From a virus: DNA of 64,000 nucleotides. Below the pieces are notes generated by a model. It ran no database searches and was not told the DNA's origin. It saw only the letters and a list, made by a program, of their open reading frames with translations. The position numbers and the translations under genes are program-made. Location: positions 1 to 64,000 of IMG/VR virus record IMGVR_UViG_3300028840_006257. One strand, 5' to 3'. This document shows, in pieces, positions 1 to 7,128 of the stretch; positions within the stretch are counted from its first letter, which is position 1; each line of letters begins with the position of its first letter.

Positions 1-1
1 T

Positions 2-55
2 CAGGATGTCGGTGACGGGAAGTACGTGGTCAAGGACGAGAGCGCAGATACCTGA
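2..55 (+). CDS. C-terminal end of an unknown protein (cut by window start)
   Basis: The second reading frame is open from the window edge to a TGA and encodes only 17 residues ending KDESADT. It stops six bases before the -10-like hexamer of the next gene, so it is probably the tail of an upstream gene. Nothing about its function can be said. Confidence 0.45.
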   Translation, partial: QDVGDGKYVVKDESADT

Positions 56-60
56 AGGGG

Positions 61-66
61 TATAAG
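61..66 (+). promoter_or_regulatory. -10-like element TATAAG, leaderless arrangement
   Basis: TATAAG preceded by GGGG lies 7 nt before the ATG at 74. If it is a bacterial -10 box, transcription would begin at or next to the start codon. The same GGGGTATAA string recurs before other genes of the window. Confidence 0.5.
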
Positions 67-73
67 GACCGAG

Positions 74-250
74 ATGGAGTTGTCCGAGCGCATCAGGAGC
101 ATGACCGACGACGAGCTCGAGCGCGCGGCGGCGAAGTTGGAGGCGGAGGGAGGGAGCTGGCACGACGAGCCGGAGCGCGCCGCCCTCGTCCTCCTCCTGC
201 GGAACGAGCGCGAGAGGCGGGGGCGCGACGATGGGACGCCACGAGACTGA
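74..250 (+). CDS. Small charged hypothetical protein
   Basis: A 58-residue ORF starting with ATG immediately behind a TATAAG hexamer. It is rich in Glu and Arg (ELERAAAKLE, LLLRNERERR) and should be mostly helical. No family is recognised. Its last 20 bases overlap an ATG at 231 in another frame, which begins the interrupted reading frame of the next gene. The GC-rich third positions match the neighbouring genes, which supports it as real. Confidence 0.55.
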   Translation: MELSERIRSMTDDELERAAAKLEAEGGSWHDEPERAALVLLLRNERERRGRDDGTPRD

Positions 251-353
251 CTTCTACAAGCCCACCAGGGTGGAGAGCTAGGTCCTGCTTGAGCTGCTGG
301 GTCTCGCGTTCCTGACCCTCCGGGGGAACCGGTACGGCTCCCCGGAGGATGTC

Positions 354-551
354 GTGTCGCGGCAGTACCGGCTCGCGGACGGGCTCCACAATGTCCCGGA
401 CTTCCTGATGGGTCGGATGGTTCCAGAGGAGGCACGGAGGCACCTGGACTTCCTCGAGCGGGAGTTTCCACAGGAGATGGCAGCCGCCCGCGAGGCGCTG
501 AGGCAGTACCAGGATCGCCGCTACGAGGAGGACTCGTGGTCCTGTAAGTGA
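354..551 (+). CDS. Small hypothetical protein, possibly the 3' part of an amber-interrupted gene
   Basis: A 65-residue ORF with GTG start at 354 and a GGAGGA ribosome-binding site just upstream. The product is helical and charged (LDFLEREFPQEMAAAREALR). The same frame is open upstream from an ATG at 231, broken only by a TAG at 279-281, and the 24 codons between TAG and GTG look coding. So this may be the downstream part of a roughly 106-residue gene inactivated by, or read through, one amber codon. No function is recognised. Confidence 0.55.
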   Translation: MSRQYRLADGLHNVPDFLMGRMVPEEARRHLDFLEREFPQEMAAAREALRQYQDRRYEEDSWSCK

Positions 552-579
552 GGGGGGGGGATGGCGTGCCCTGGCGGGG

Positions 580-585
580 TAGAGT
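580..585 (+). promoter_or_regulatory. -10-like element TAGAGT, leaderless arrangement
   Basis: TAGAGT preceded by GGGG stands 6 nt before the ATG at 592, and no Shine-Dalgarno sequence lies between them. This is the same geometry as at several other starts. Confidence 0.4.
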
Positions 586-591
586 GACGGC

Positions 592-918
592 ATGACCGAA
601 TCCTGTCCCATTCCAGGCTGCGGCTATGCCTCCAACATGCGTCAGTTCGACGAGGAGGTGTGCCGTCCCCTGATCCTGCAGACGACCCGGTCCTGCGCAA
701 ACGCGGACGCCTGCCGAGACATGGACGGCTTCGACGTGGACGAGGAATTGGCGCGGCTCCGGCGGGCGATGAAGGAGGCCCGCCGCACTTCGCCGGAGGA
801 CAGTCCCGAGCTTTACAGGTTCGTCGCTGAGGCGTTCGAGAACGTCGACGAGTACCTGCTGCGACAGGGCACGCCGCCCAGCTCGTGGCAGCGTGGGGTG
901 TCCGAGCCGGTAGGATGA
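592..918 (+). CDS. Cysteine-containing hypothetical protein
   Basis: A 108-residue protein with five Cys in its first 45 residues (CPIPGCGY near the start, then three isolated Cys), possibly a small metal-binding head, followed by a charged helical tail containing the string NVDEYLL. A related NVDEYF string occurs in the protein from 1190, so the two may share a short motif. There is no Shine-Dalgarno but a -10-like TAGAGT 6 nt upstream. No family is recognised. Confidence 0.6.
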   Translation: MTESCPIPGCGYASNMRQFDEEVCRPLILQTTRSCANADACRDMDGFDVDEELARLRRAMKEARRTSPEDSPELYRFVAEAFENVDEYLLRQGTPPSSWQRGVSEPVG

Positions 919-950
919 CGTTCAAGCGGAAAAGCACGAGGCGTTGAACG

Positions 951-1193
951 ATGGAGGGCATCCCCAACAACGTCGTGGCGGTGCGGGTGGTCGAGCGGTC
1001 GACGCGGAGGGTGCTTGAGCACTTCGGTTGCCGCGGTCTCGTCTACCGACACGTTCTTCAGACCATCGATCAGGCGCGGCGCCTCGTTCAGATGAGCGTC
1101 GCGCGAGGAATCCTCGCTCCGCCCGTGGATCGGTACGTGGTGGAGTGGGTCGCGGACGACGCGGGTGAGGACGCGATTTCGAGGCCGAGATGA
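951..1193 (+). CDS. Hypothetical protein
   Basis: An 80-residue basic protein (RVVERSTRRVLEHFG, LQTIDQARRLVQ) predicted to be mostly helical, with one Cys. Its last bases overlap the ATG of the next gene (ATGA type), implying translational coupling. No family is recognised. Confidence 0.6.
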   Translation: MEGIPNNVVAVRVVERSTRRVLEHFGCRGLVYRHVLQTIDQARRLVQMSVARGILAPPVDRYVVEWVADDAGEDAISRPR

Positions 1194-1507
1194 AGAATCA
1201 CTGCGACCAGCACTCGAGCGCGACTCGTGGATGTCGGGAATGCTGGAGCATCGTTCACCAGAACGTCGACGAGTACTTCTGTCAGGCCGAGCGCGCCCGG
1301 AGGGAGGTTCGTGAAACTCGGGAGGAGGCCGTGAAGCGCCTGGCCGAGTGGAAGGCCTGGATCGCGGCCCAGGGCATTCACCCGCCCGCGAGGCTCTACC
1401 GGCCATTCGGCGAGTGCGGAGGGGACGGCTGTCCGGGTTGCATCGGTTGTCGCGAGAAAGCGAGCGTTGCTGCCGGTGCGACCGACCTCACGGAGTATAA
1501 TCCCTGA
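1190..1507 (+). CDS. Hypothetical protein with two cysteine clusters
   Basis: A 105-residue protein starting at the ATG that overlaps the previous stop. Cysteine/histidine clusters lie at both ends: CDQH then CREC near residues 5-18, and CGGDGCPGCIGC near residues 77-88. They suggest zinc or iron binding, with a charged helix (REVRETREEAVKRL) between. It shares an NVDEY string with the protein from 592. Function unknown. Confidence 0.6.
   Translation: MKNHCDQHSSATRGCRECWSIVHQNVDEYFCQAERARREVRETREEAVKRLAEWKAWIAAQGIHPPARLYRPFGECGGDGCPGCIGCREKASVAAGATDLTEYNP
1496..1501 (+). promoter_or_regulatory. Consensus -10 TATAAT, leaderless arrangement
   Basis: A perfect TATAAT overlaps the end of the preceding gene and lies 7 nt before the ATG at 1509. 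Confidence 0.5.
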
Positions 1508-1508
1508 G

Positions 1509-2102
1509 ATGGGCAGCGTCGTTTTCCAGTCTTACACCTTCAAGATCGCGTTCCACGACGTCCACAAGGACTACCGGATCTGGTCTCCACGTCTCCCAGG
1601 CCTCGTCGCGGGCGAGGAGATCAACCTGTTGGCTCAGGGCGGACGCCAGGCCGTCATCTCGTCGGATCCGTTCGGTGATCGCGAGGCCGTCCAGCGCGAG
1701 GTCGACGCGTTCGTGCTCGACGGCCTCGACGGCCTCATCAGGACCGAGACGGAGCGGGCCCTCAAGCTCGCCCGCATCCGCGTCGCGCCTCCGACGTACG
1801 AGATCGACGGCCACGTGGTTGCCGTCGGTCAGAGGGTGCTGGTACTGGGGCGCAAGAAGCCAGAGGATCCCTGGGAGGCCGAGCCTCACTGTATCGGAAA
1901 TGAAAAGGACTTCGACGGCGTGGACGTTCCGCTGGTCCTCCTCAGCTGCCGAAAGGGAGAGGGCAGGACGTGGAGCGTGACCCTCGGGTTGGAGAGCGAC
2001 TGGAGATGCCACACGGGCGCGTTCCAGGTCCCGTCCGGGACGGGGACGTGGCAGCGCAGGCTCCTCCCTCTGGACGTGCTGGTCTCGACCCAGATCACGT
2101 GA
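1509..2102 (+). CDS. Hypothetical protein
   Basis: A 197-residue protein. The frame is open a little further upstream, but ATG 1509 (MGSVVFQSYTFK) is preferred because a perfect TATAAT lies 7 nt upstream and the earlier codons overlap the previous gene. The sequence looks like a soluble alpha/beta protein (VAVGQRVLVLGRKKP, VDVPLVLLSC). No domain is recognised. Confidence 0.65.
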   Translation: MGSVVFQSYTFKIAFHDVHKDYRIWSPRLPGLVAGEEINLLAQGGRQAVISSDPFGDREAVQREVDAFVLDGLDGLIRTETERALKLARIRVAPPTYEIDGHVVAVGQRVLVLGRKKPEDPWEAEPHCIGNEKDFDGVDVPLVLLSCRKGEGRTWSVTLGLESDWRCHTGAFQVPSGTGTWQRRLLPLDVLVSTQIT

Positions 2103-2136
2103 TCCCCCTCTGGCGCGAATCGGGTCTCCGACGCAC

Positions 2137-2169
2137 TTTTCACGAGGAGCGGGCGTGATGGCGTAGAAT
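2137..2169 (+). promoter_or_regulatory. TTTTCACG element followed by TAGAAT
   Basis: TTTTCACG (2137-2144) and, 19 nt later, TAGAAT (2164-2169) precede the gene at 2196. The latter has a good AAGGAGG site, so here the transcript should carry a short leader. TTTTCACG recurs in other gaps of the window. Confidence 0.4.
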
Positions 2170-2195
2170 GGGCGTCCCCGAGAAGGAGGAAGCTG

Positions 2196-2489
2196 ATGAG
2201 ACTCCGTGAGAAGACAGCGTGGGTGCTCGTGGTGGGCCTGCTCGTCGCCCTGGGAACCCAGGCCATCCGAGCCCGCGAGACGAGGCTCGAGGCTGCCGGT
2301 CACCTCTACGAGTGTGGCAACGCCCTCGTCGCCTGCAACGAGAGGTGCATTCACGCCGGCGAGGTTGTCCAGCAGTTCGGTGACCGGATCGTCGAGTGCG
2401 TCGAGGACATCTGTCCCAAGAACGGATGGACGAAGCCTCCCGACTGGGAGGAGGAACTCGAGGCGGCTAGGGAGGGGAGGGCGCCGTGA
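2196..2489 (+). CDS. Small membrane-anchored or secreted hypothetical protein
   Basis: A 97-residue protein with an N-terminal Lys/Arg followed by one hydrophobic segment (about residues 8-23, WVLVVGLLVALGTQAI), a signal anchor or signal peptide. The exported part has five Cys (CGNALVACNERC, CVEDIC) that could form disulfides. AAGGAGG is well placed before the ATG, and the gene overlaps the next one by GTGA. No family is recognised. Confidence 0.65.
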   Translation: MRLREKTAWVLVVGLLVALGTQAIRARETRLEAAGHLYECGNALVACNERCIHAGEVVQQFGDRIVECVEDICPKNGWTKPPDWEEELEAAREGRAP

Positions 2490-3016
2490 ACGAGGAACTA
2501 GACGAGGTCTTCAAGAGGCTCAGAGAGAGCCTCGACGGGGCCGGGCGCGAGGCGCTTGAGGCCGCGGGCGCCTACCTCTTCATGTCGCAGGACGACGCCC
2601 GGAGGGAGCTGGAGAGGCTCCGTGCCGGGATAACGGAGGTCGTGAAGGCCGCGAACGCGGAAGCCGAGGAGGCCCGTCGGGAGCGAGACGAGGCCCTTCG
2701 CGACCGGAAGGAGGCTCGCGGACGAGTCGCGGCCGAGATCATCGAGTCTCTCACGCCCGTCAACGCCATCAGCAACCAAGTGCCCTACCGCTACTTCCAG
2801 GTCATCGAGGAGTACATCAGGAAGCAGTTCGGGCCGACCGACGAGCAAGTCAAGGAGACCTTCGAGATCGAGCACCGCAGGCGCGAGAGCTTTCAGAACC
2901 TTCAGGGCCGCGTCCGCGGCCTCGAGGCTCGGAACAACGAGGGACTGGACCGCCTCTACAGGGTCCAGGGCGAGCTCGAGGCGCTTCGCGAGATCCTCGG
3001 AGACGTCGAGCAGTGA
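2486..3016 (+). CDS. Coiled-coil hypothetical protein
   Basis: A 176-residue protein with GTG start inside the previous stop. Almost all of it is charged heptad-like helix (EAEEARRERDEALRDRKEAR, and LEARNNEGLDRLYRVQGELE near the end), predicting a long coiled coil. A less charged stretch lies around residues 90-115 (NQVPYRYFQVIEEYI). It is coupled to both neighbours by 4-base overlaps. It could be a structural or scaffold-like factor; function unknown. Confidence 0.65.
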   Translation: MNEELDEVFKRLRESLDGAGREALEAAGAYLFMSQDDARRELERLRAGITEVVKAANAEAEEARRERDEALRDRKEARGRVAAEIIESLTPVNAISNQVPYRYFQVIEEYIRKQFGPTDEQVKETFEIEHRRRESFQNLQGRVRGLEARNNEGLDRLYRVQGELEALREILGDVEQ

Positions 3017-4056
3017 CCGAGTACCTCGGCCAGTCGGGGCCCGGCATGTGCTGCATTTGCATCGCCATGTGCAACGCCCTGCGATTCTGGGGGTTGGCGT
3101 CTCCCGCACCCGACAACCTGGAGTGGGAGATCATGGTGGAGATCGCGGGTTGTCGCCACGGTTCCGCCATCCACGAGGGACTCGTCGCCGACTGGCTCGG
3201 GCTCGTTCGGGTGCCGACGTCGCTTCACTTCCTGCGTCGGGGCGAGCAGCTGCCGGCCATGATGAGCTTTCGGAGTCCCGAGTGTGGCCTGCACGCGGCC
3301 CTCGTGATCGACACCAAGGAGGGCAAGAGGCCCTGGGCCCCCGACCTTCATTTCGCGAACTACCGGGGCACCGACGAAGGCCCGGTGCTCGAGTGGGTCG
3401 AGTGGGACGAGGTCGCATGGCACGATGGCAACCGGGACCAGTCGCTTGGAAGCTGGCTCGTTCCGCGATGGTGTTCTCCTGGAGAGGACGTACGGTCGCC
3501 CGGAGTGCGGGCGTTCAAGAAGGCCCTGAAGGCGATGGAGGCGAGGAAGGGCGTTCAAGAAGGCCCTGAAGGCGATGGAGGCGAGGAAGGAGCAGAGGGC
3601 GAAGCAGCTGGAGGAGATGGAGGCGAGGAAGAAGTGACGGAGAACATCACCGAGATCGGTCCGTGCGCCCGTTGTGGGCGATCCTGTGAGCCGGACGAGG
3701 AGGGTCTGTGCTCGGATTGCCAGGTCGTCGCCCACGAGATGCTCGACGAGCTGAACGCCGGGCACGCCCGCATCGTGGGGGACCTGGCCGACTACCTTCG
3801 CGAGTCCCGTCGGGAGCAGGAAGAAGCCGGGGGCAAGTGGACCTGGCTCCTTTTCCCGGCCATGAACGCGTGGCTCCTCTACGTGGAGCCCGTGGACTAC
3901 GGCCTCGTCGTCCTCGTGACGAACGCCGTGGCGCTTCTCGTCCTGCTGGGTCTGAGGTACATCGAGCGCCTGGACGACGAGACGATCGCGAGGGGCGATG
4001 AGCTTCGGCGCCGGTACGGACACCTGCTGGCCGACCGGGTGAAGGAGAGCGTATGA
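3013..4056 (+). CDS. Fused ORF: cysteine-protease-like N-terminal protein joined to a zinc-ribbon membrane protein
   Basis: A 347-residue ORF, GTG start overlapping the previous stop. Residues 1-165 contain GQSGPGMCCICIAMCN near the start and CGLHAALVID and DLHF later, a Gln/Cys...His order reminiscent of papain-fold peptidases, but the assignment is weak. Residues 167-207 are a low-complexity stretch created by an exact 40-bp tandem duplication (3511-3590). Residues 208-347 hold a CARCGRSC...CSDC zinc ribbon and two hydrophobic segments (LLFPAMNAWLLYV and VLVTNAVALLVLLGL). Removing one 40-bp copy restores a stop at 3635-3637 overlapping a GTG start at 3634, so the ancestral state was almost certainly two coupled genes. 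Confidence 0.6.
   Translation: MTEYLGQSGPGMCCICIAMCNALRFWGLASPAPDNLEWEIMVEIAGCRHGSAIHEGLVADWLGLVRVPTSLHFLRRGEQLPAMMSFRSPECGLHAALVIDTKEGKRPWAPDLHFANYRGTDEGPVLEWVEWDEVAWHDGNRDQSLGSWLVPRWCSPGEDVRSPGVRAFKKALKAMEARKGVQEGPEGDGGEEGAEGEAAGGDGGEEEVTENITEIGPCARCGRSCEPDEEGLCSDCQVVAHEMLDELNAGHARIVGDLADYLRESRREQEEAGGKWTWLLFPAMNAWLLYVEPVDYGLVVLVTNAVALLVLLGLRYIERLDDETIARGDELRRRYGHLLADRVKESV
3511..3590 (+). repeat. Exact 40-bp tandem duplication
   Basis: Bases 3511-3550 and 3551-3590 are identical, both starting GCGTTCAAGAAGG. As 40 is not a multiple of three, the second copy is read in a shifted frame (GVQEGPEGDGGEE instead of FKKALKAMEARK). This removes the natural stop and fuses two genes. Confidence 0.95.
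3634..4056 (+). CDS. Zinc-ribbon, two-TM membrane protein (probable original separate gene)
   Basis: The GTG at 3634 sits in a GTGA overlap with the stop that would end the upstream gene if the 40-bp duplication were absent, and is preceded by GGAGGAGATGGAGG. The 140-residue product has a four-Cys ribbon (CARCGRSC, CSDC), a helical stretch, and a hydrophobic hairpin near residues 70-110. Translation could still begin here independently of the fused frame. Function unknown. Confidence 0.5.
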   Translation: MTENITEIGPCARCGRSCEPDEEGLCSDCQVVAHEMLDELNAGHARIVGDLADYLRESRREQEEAGGKWTWLLFPAMNAWLLYVEPVDYGLVVLVTNAVALLVLLGLRYIERLDDETIARGDELRRRYGHLLADRVKESV

Positions 4057-4285
4057 CGCTGCGAATCGAGCACGTGATGGGTCCTTCAGAGGTAAAGTGT
4101 AGGTCTTGATGCTCGGCGCATGGTGTCCGGGGAGATCCCGGGACGGAGCGCGGAAGGCCTGACCGCTTTCCGGGGGTTTTGCGTTGAGTCCCGACTGGCT
4201 CCCATGAAACACGTCGAGTCCCGGCGGGGAGGGGTCGTCTCCCTCCCGCGGCCGGGTCTGTGTGGTTTTCCCTGTATGAGAATTC
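4057..4285. other. 229-base intergenic region with a GC hairpin
   Basis: No coding ORF is convincing here. GGGAGGG (4227-4233) and CCCTCCC (4241-4247) form a 7-bp stem nested within CCGG/CCGG arms. There is no T-run, so terminator function is uncertain. TATGAG (4275-4280), after GGTTTTCCC, lies 5 nt before the next ATG and could be its -10 box. TAAAGT lies near 4091. Confidence 0.4.
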
Positions 4286-5374
4286 ATGGGCGTGAGGTGC
4301 GTCGCTGCTCGGATTCTCCGACTCGCGCTGGAACACCGCGGGTTCGCCCGAAGGCTCGCTAGGGAGCTCAGGACGCGCCCTGAGTTTCGCGAACACGTCG
4401 AGGGCAAGCGGTTCCGCAATCCCGAGACGGGCAACGAGGTGCTCTACGACAGTCTTCCCCAGCGTGAGCAGCGCCGCATCTACCTCGAGTGGTGGCGGAC
4501 TCGAAGGCGCGAAGAGCGCGGTGACGCCAGCGACCCCAAGAAACTCGAGGAGAGGCGACGTGAGGCCGAGCGGCGCAGTCCCTGGGCACTCCCTCTCTGG
4601 GAGTACTTCGACCGCGTGCAGGAGGGTGCTGGCAAGAAGCACCACGCGCCCGGCGCGATCGAGACGCGAACGGTCGCGGACCTGGCCCATCTCGGACCTC
4701 CCGAGGAGGACAAGGTCAAGATCGGCGAGAAGGAGCTCGGAGGGACCTCCTTCGACTTTTACCGGGGTACGCGGCCGCTTCACTACGTGAAGAAGGACGA
4801 GGACGGCAACATCGTCCGCGACCCGGAGACCGGCAACGCGACCTATCTCAGCGAGGAGGAGATGAGGGCGGAGAGACTTCCCTCCTTCGACACCTCCCTC
4901 TACGTCTACGAGGGCGACGAGCCCGTCGGCTTCGCCGCGGACGAGTGGGGGGCGAGCCTGGTCGTCGTCGCCGAGGAGCACCAGAAAAAGGGCGTCGGAA
5001 CGTTCCTGACGAAGCTGTGGCTGAAGGCGTTTCCCTTCAAGTCCTCAGGGGGCTTCAGCGATCAGGGATTGCAGACCTTCAAGCGAGTGCACCAGGGCAT
5101 GGTTCGCGAGGCGCTCGAGAGCGGCGAGTACGATCGCGGGATGAAGGAGGGTTGGCTCACGCGCGGCAGGTTCGAGGAGATCCTTCAGAGCGCGGGCCTG
5201 GACTCGAAGGGCAGACGGGTGGGCGAGCCCTCGGTGGAGAGGCCCGGGGAGTCCGAGCGCCGCGAGGAGGCGCAACGAAAGGCGGACGAACTTGCCGACA
5301 AGTACTGGAAGGCAAGAGAGCGCGGGGACGAGGAGGAGGCCCTTCGCATCATGAAGGAGATGCGCGAGGACTGA
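4286..5374 (+). CDS. GNAT-like acetyltransferase fused to phage module
   Basis: A 362-residue protein. The N-terminus carries two modules that recur in the giant virion proteins of this window: an LALEHRGFARRLARELR-type helix (residues 11-27) and VEGKRFRNPETGNEVLY (39-55) followed by LPQREQRRIY. Around residues 225-250, SLVVVAEEHQKKGVGTFL resembles GNAT motif A (V...Q/RxxGxGxxL, acetyl-CoA pyrophosphate loop). The C-terminus is a charged helix. The shared modules suggest a virion-associated or co-packaged enzyme. The substrate is unknown, and GNAT assignment rests mainly on this single motif. Confidence 0.6.
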   Translation: MGVRCVAARILRLALEHRGFARRLARELRTRPEFREHVEGKRFRNPETGNEVLYDSLPQREQRRIYLEWWRTRRREERGDASDPKKLEERRREAERRSPWALPLWEYFDRVQEGAGKKHHAPGAIETRTVADLAHLGPPEEDKVKIGEKELGGTSFDFYRGTRPLHYVKKDEDGNIVRDPETGNATYLSEEEMRAERLPSFDTSLYVYEGDEPVGFAADEWGASLVVVAEEHQKKGVGTFLTKLWLKAFPFKSSGGFSDQGLQTFKRVHQGMVREALESGEYDRGMKEGWLTRGRFEEILQSAGLDSKGRRVGEPSVERPGESERREEAQRKADELADKYWKARERGDEEEALRIMKEMRED

Positions 5375-5423
5375 CGCGGGGGTTTCACGTGGAACGTACG
5401 ACGGCCGCGCGCGCGCCGCGCTT

Positions 5424-5459
5424 CGTGAAAAGTCCCGAGAGTCGCCCGTGCGGTAAAAT
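5424..5459 (+). promoter_or_regulatory. CGTGAAAA element and TAAAAT -10-like box
   Basis: CGTGAAAA (5424-5431) is the reverse complement of the recurrent TTTTCACG. TAAAAT (5454-5459) starts exactly 28 nt before the conserved leader box at 5482, the same spacing as in the second leader copy (TATAGT 9580, box 9608). Confidence 0.45.
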
Positions 5460-5481
5460 GATCATGGGTGCGCCGCTCTGC

Positions 5482-5624
5482 CCCGACCTCCAAAGGCCGA
5501 CCCGCACTCGGTCTGCGACGGAGGCGAAGGACCCCCCAGAGTCCGAGTGACGTCTCCTCGTTCCTGGTCGGGCGACGGGGTCGAGCGTGCGGGGCCGATT
5601 CCCGAGCCCAGGCAAGGACCGAGG
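5482..5624 (+). ncRNA. Conserved 5' leader RNA candidate, copy A
   Basis: Three boxes are shared with the leader of the gene at 9748: CCCGACCTCCAAAG (5482-5495), TGCGACGGAGGC (5514-5525) and GGCGACGGGGTCGAGCG (5571-5587). Box-to-box and box-to-ATG distances are nearly identical (32, 57, 54 nt here; 33, 52, 55 nt there). CCTCC of box 1 can pair with GGAGG of box 2, enclosing a hairpin (GGCCGA with TCGGTC) whose sequence differs from copy B while pairing is kept. This suggests a structured RNA such as a riboswitch or autoregulatory leader. Confidence 0.55.
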
Positions 5625-6413
5625 ATGAGTAGGGAGCAAGATTTCAAGAAGCGCGTGCGCGAGCACGCCGAGAAGCACGGCATGAGCTACCAGGCGGCTC
5701 GGGAGCAGCTCGACAGATCCGAGATCTCGGGCCCTCGTGCGGCCAAGGTGCTGCGCGAGAAGATCGAGGCTGAGGTCGACGCCCGGAGAAAGAAGGCGTT
5801 CGAGGCCGTGTTCGAGACGTATCTTCAAGGGTCGCTAGCGCTGGATGACGTCATGGCCCTCCTCGGTCTTGACGCCGACGGCTGGCCGAAGTGCCTCTAC
5901 AAGTTGGCGCCGCCTGACGACGACAGGGCCACGGAGTCGGCTGACGAGGCGTTCGACAGCTGGACCAAGTACGCCGAGGAGCTCGAGAAGAAACTCAACA
6001 AATTCAAGGCACAGGCGGATCCGTTCGGGCCGCTCCCCGGACCCGGCGTCCACACCGTTCCGGAGATCACCGAGCACGCGTCTCCCCTCGGCCCTCAGGC
6101 GGAACTGGAGGCGCTCACTGAGCATTTTGCGAAAGGTGTTTGGTCGGACGCTAACCTGAAGCGACTTCGACATGAGGCGCTGCGCTTGGGAGAGCCTCGC
6201 GTGTTCGCCTCCCTAGAGCTCCGCAAGGTCCACGTGGGGCCGATGGACGAGGAGACGTTCGCGGAGTTCGTGGGGCGCCCTCCGAGGCACGACGACCTGG
6301 AACGCGTGAACTGCCTGGAGGCGGGGGACAAGGGTCATTTCCTGTGTGGCTGGTGCAGCGGGCACGAGAAGCCTCGTTTCGAGTGCGGGTGCCCGGCGCC
6401 CGGCAGATCGTGA
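5625..6413 (+). CDS. Hypothetical protein with TGxxY-type N-terminal motif and Cys-rich C-terminus
   Basis: A 262-residue protein. ATG 5625 is chosen over the upstream in-frame ATG because the intervening bases form a conserved leader. The N-terminus FKKRVREHAEKHGMSYQAAR resembles FKKAVRARMKQTGETYMQAR of the protein at 9748, a motif I know from many uncharacterised phage and plasmid proteins. The C-terminus has a probable zinc site (CLEAGDKGHFLCGWCSGHE, then CGC). The middle is helical (EELEKKLNKFKAQ). Function unknown; the shared leader and N-terminus suggest co-regulation with the gene at 9748. Confidence 0.65.
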   Translation: MSREQDFKKRVREHAEKHGMSYQAAREQLDRSEISGPRAAKVLREKIEAEVDARRKKAFEAVFETYLQGSLALDDVMALLGLDADGWPKCLYKLAPPDDDRATESADEAFDSWTKYAEELEKKLNKFKAQADPFGPLPGPGVHTVPEITEHASPLGPQAELEALTEHFAKGVWSDANLKRLRHEALRLGEPRVFASLELRKVHVGPMDEETFAEFVGRPPRHDDLERVNCLEAGDKGHFLCGWCSGHEKPRFECGCPAPGRS

Positions 6414-6430
6414 AAATCGCGGGGTATAAG
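6409..6430 (+). promoter_or_regulatory. CGTGAAAA element plus TATAAG, leaderless arrangement
   Basis: CGTGAAAA (6409-6416) overlaps the end of the preceding gene. TATAAG (6425-6430), preceded by GGGG, lies 7 nt before ATG 6438. Confidence 0.5.
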
Positions 6431-6437
6431 TGGAGTC

Positions 6438-7127
6438 ATGGATACTGCAGCACCGACGAATGACTTGACCGAGGTCGCCGTGGTCCTCGACCGCAGCGGC
6501 TCCATGCAGAAAATCAAGGACGACATGGAAGGGGGCCTGTGGGCCACCCTCGTCGAGCAGCACGGGCTCCCGGGCCGGTGCCGGGTGAGCCTCTACCAGT
6601 TCGATCACGAGTGGGAGGTCGTGTTCAGCGCCAGGCCCTCGGGCGACGTCAAGCAGGAGGATTGTCGTCTCGTGCCGCGGGGGAGCACGGCTCTGCACGA
6701 CGCCGTGGTCAAGTCCTTGGCCGACCTCGAGGCCCGCATCCTGGGCGAGCCGGAGACTGAGCGTCCGGGCCGTGTTGCCGTGATCGTCATCACGGATGGC
6801 TTCGAGAACGCGTCCAAGGAGAACAGGAAGAAGGACGTACGGGACGCGATCCAGCGGGCGACCGAGAAGTTCGGGTGGCGCTTCCTGTTCCTCGCCGCCG
6901 ATCCCGACGGTTTCGACGACGGGGTGCAGATGGTTCAGGGCTTCGTGGGGGCAGTCGCATGCGCCTACGACGCCGGGGACGTGAAGGGCATGTACGCCGG
7001 AACGAGCAGGGCGCTGGGCGACTTTCGATCTGGCGCGGCGGACAAGCTCGTCTACAAGGTCGGCAGCGACTCCGACGATTCTGACGACTCCTCGGGAGGC
7101 GCCGGAGGGCCCGGGGAGGTTCACTAG
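6438..7127 (+). CDS. VWA-domain protein
   Basis: A 229-residue protein made almost wholly of a von Willebrand factor A fold. The MIDAS metal site is intact: DRSGS at residues 18-22 after a hydrophobic strand (VAVVLD), a Thr in GSTALHD near residue 93, and Asp in VITDGFEN near residue 119. The C-terminus is an acidic Ser/Asp tail (DSDDSDDSSGG). VWA proteins mediate metal-dependent protein binding, often with MoxR-type ATPases; no such partner is in the window. The gene begins directly after a TATAAG hexamer and is followed one base later by the GTG of the next gene. No signal peptide, so probably cytoplasmic. Confidence 0.85.
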   Translation: MDTAAPTNDLTEVAVVLDRSGSMQKIKDDMEGGLWATLVEQHGLPGRCRVSLYQFDHEWEVVFSARPSGDVKQEDCRLVPRGSTALHDAVVKSLADLEARILGEPETERPGRVAVIVITDGFENASKENRKKDVRDAIQRATEKFGWRFLFLAADPDGFDDGVQMVQGFVGAVACAYDAGDVKGMYAGTSRALGDFRSGAADKLVYKVGSDSDDSDDSSGGAGGPGEVH

Positions 7128-7128
7128 C

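Noticed and set aside
231-551. Alternative genetic code with TAG read as an amino acid
   Set aside because: TAG closes many well-supported genes here (for example 7127, 11091, 12191, 19420, 44680), so the standard code holds.
2956-4981. Long minus-strand open frames of 444-492 codons
   Set aside because: They cover several + strand genes with proper starts and overlaps, and their products are Arg/Pro-rich shadows.
5460-5624. tRNA-like structure in the leader
   Set aside because: GGGGTCGAGCG resembles a T-arm at first sight, but no matching acceptor stem, anticodon arm or GGTTCGAATCC loop can be drawn.
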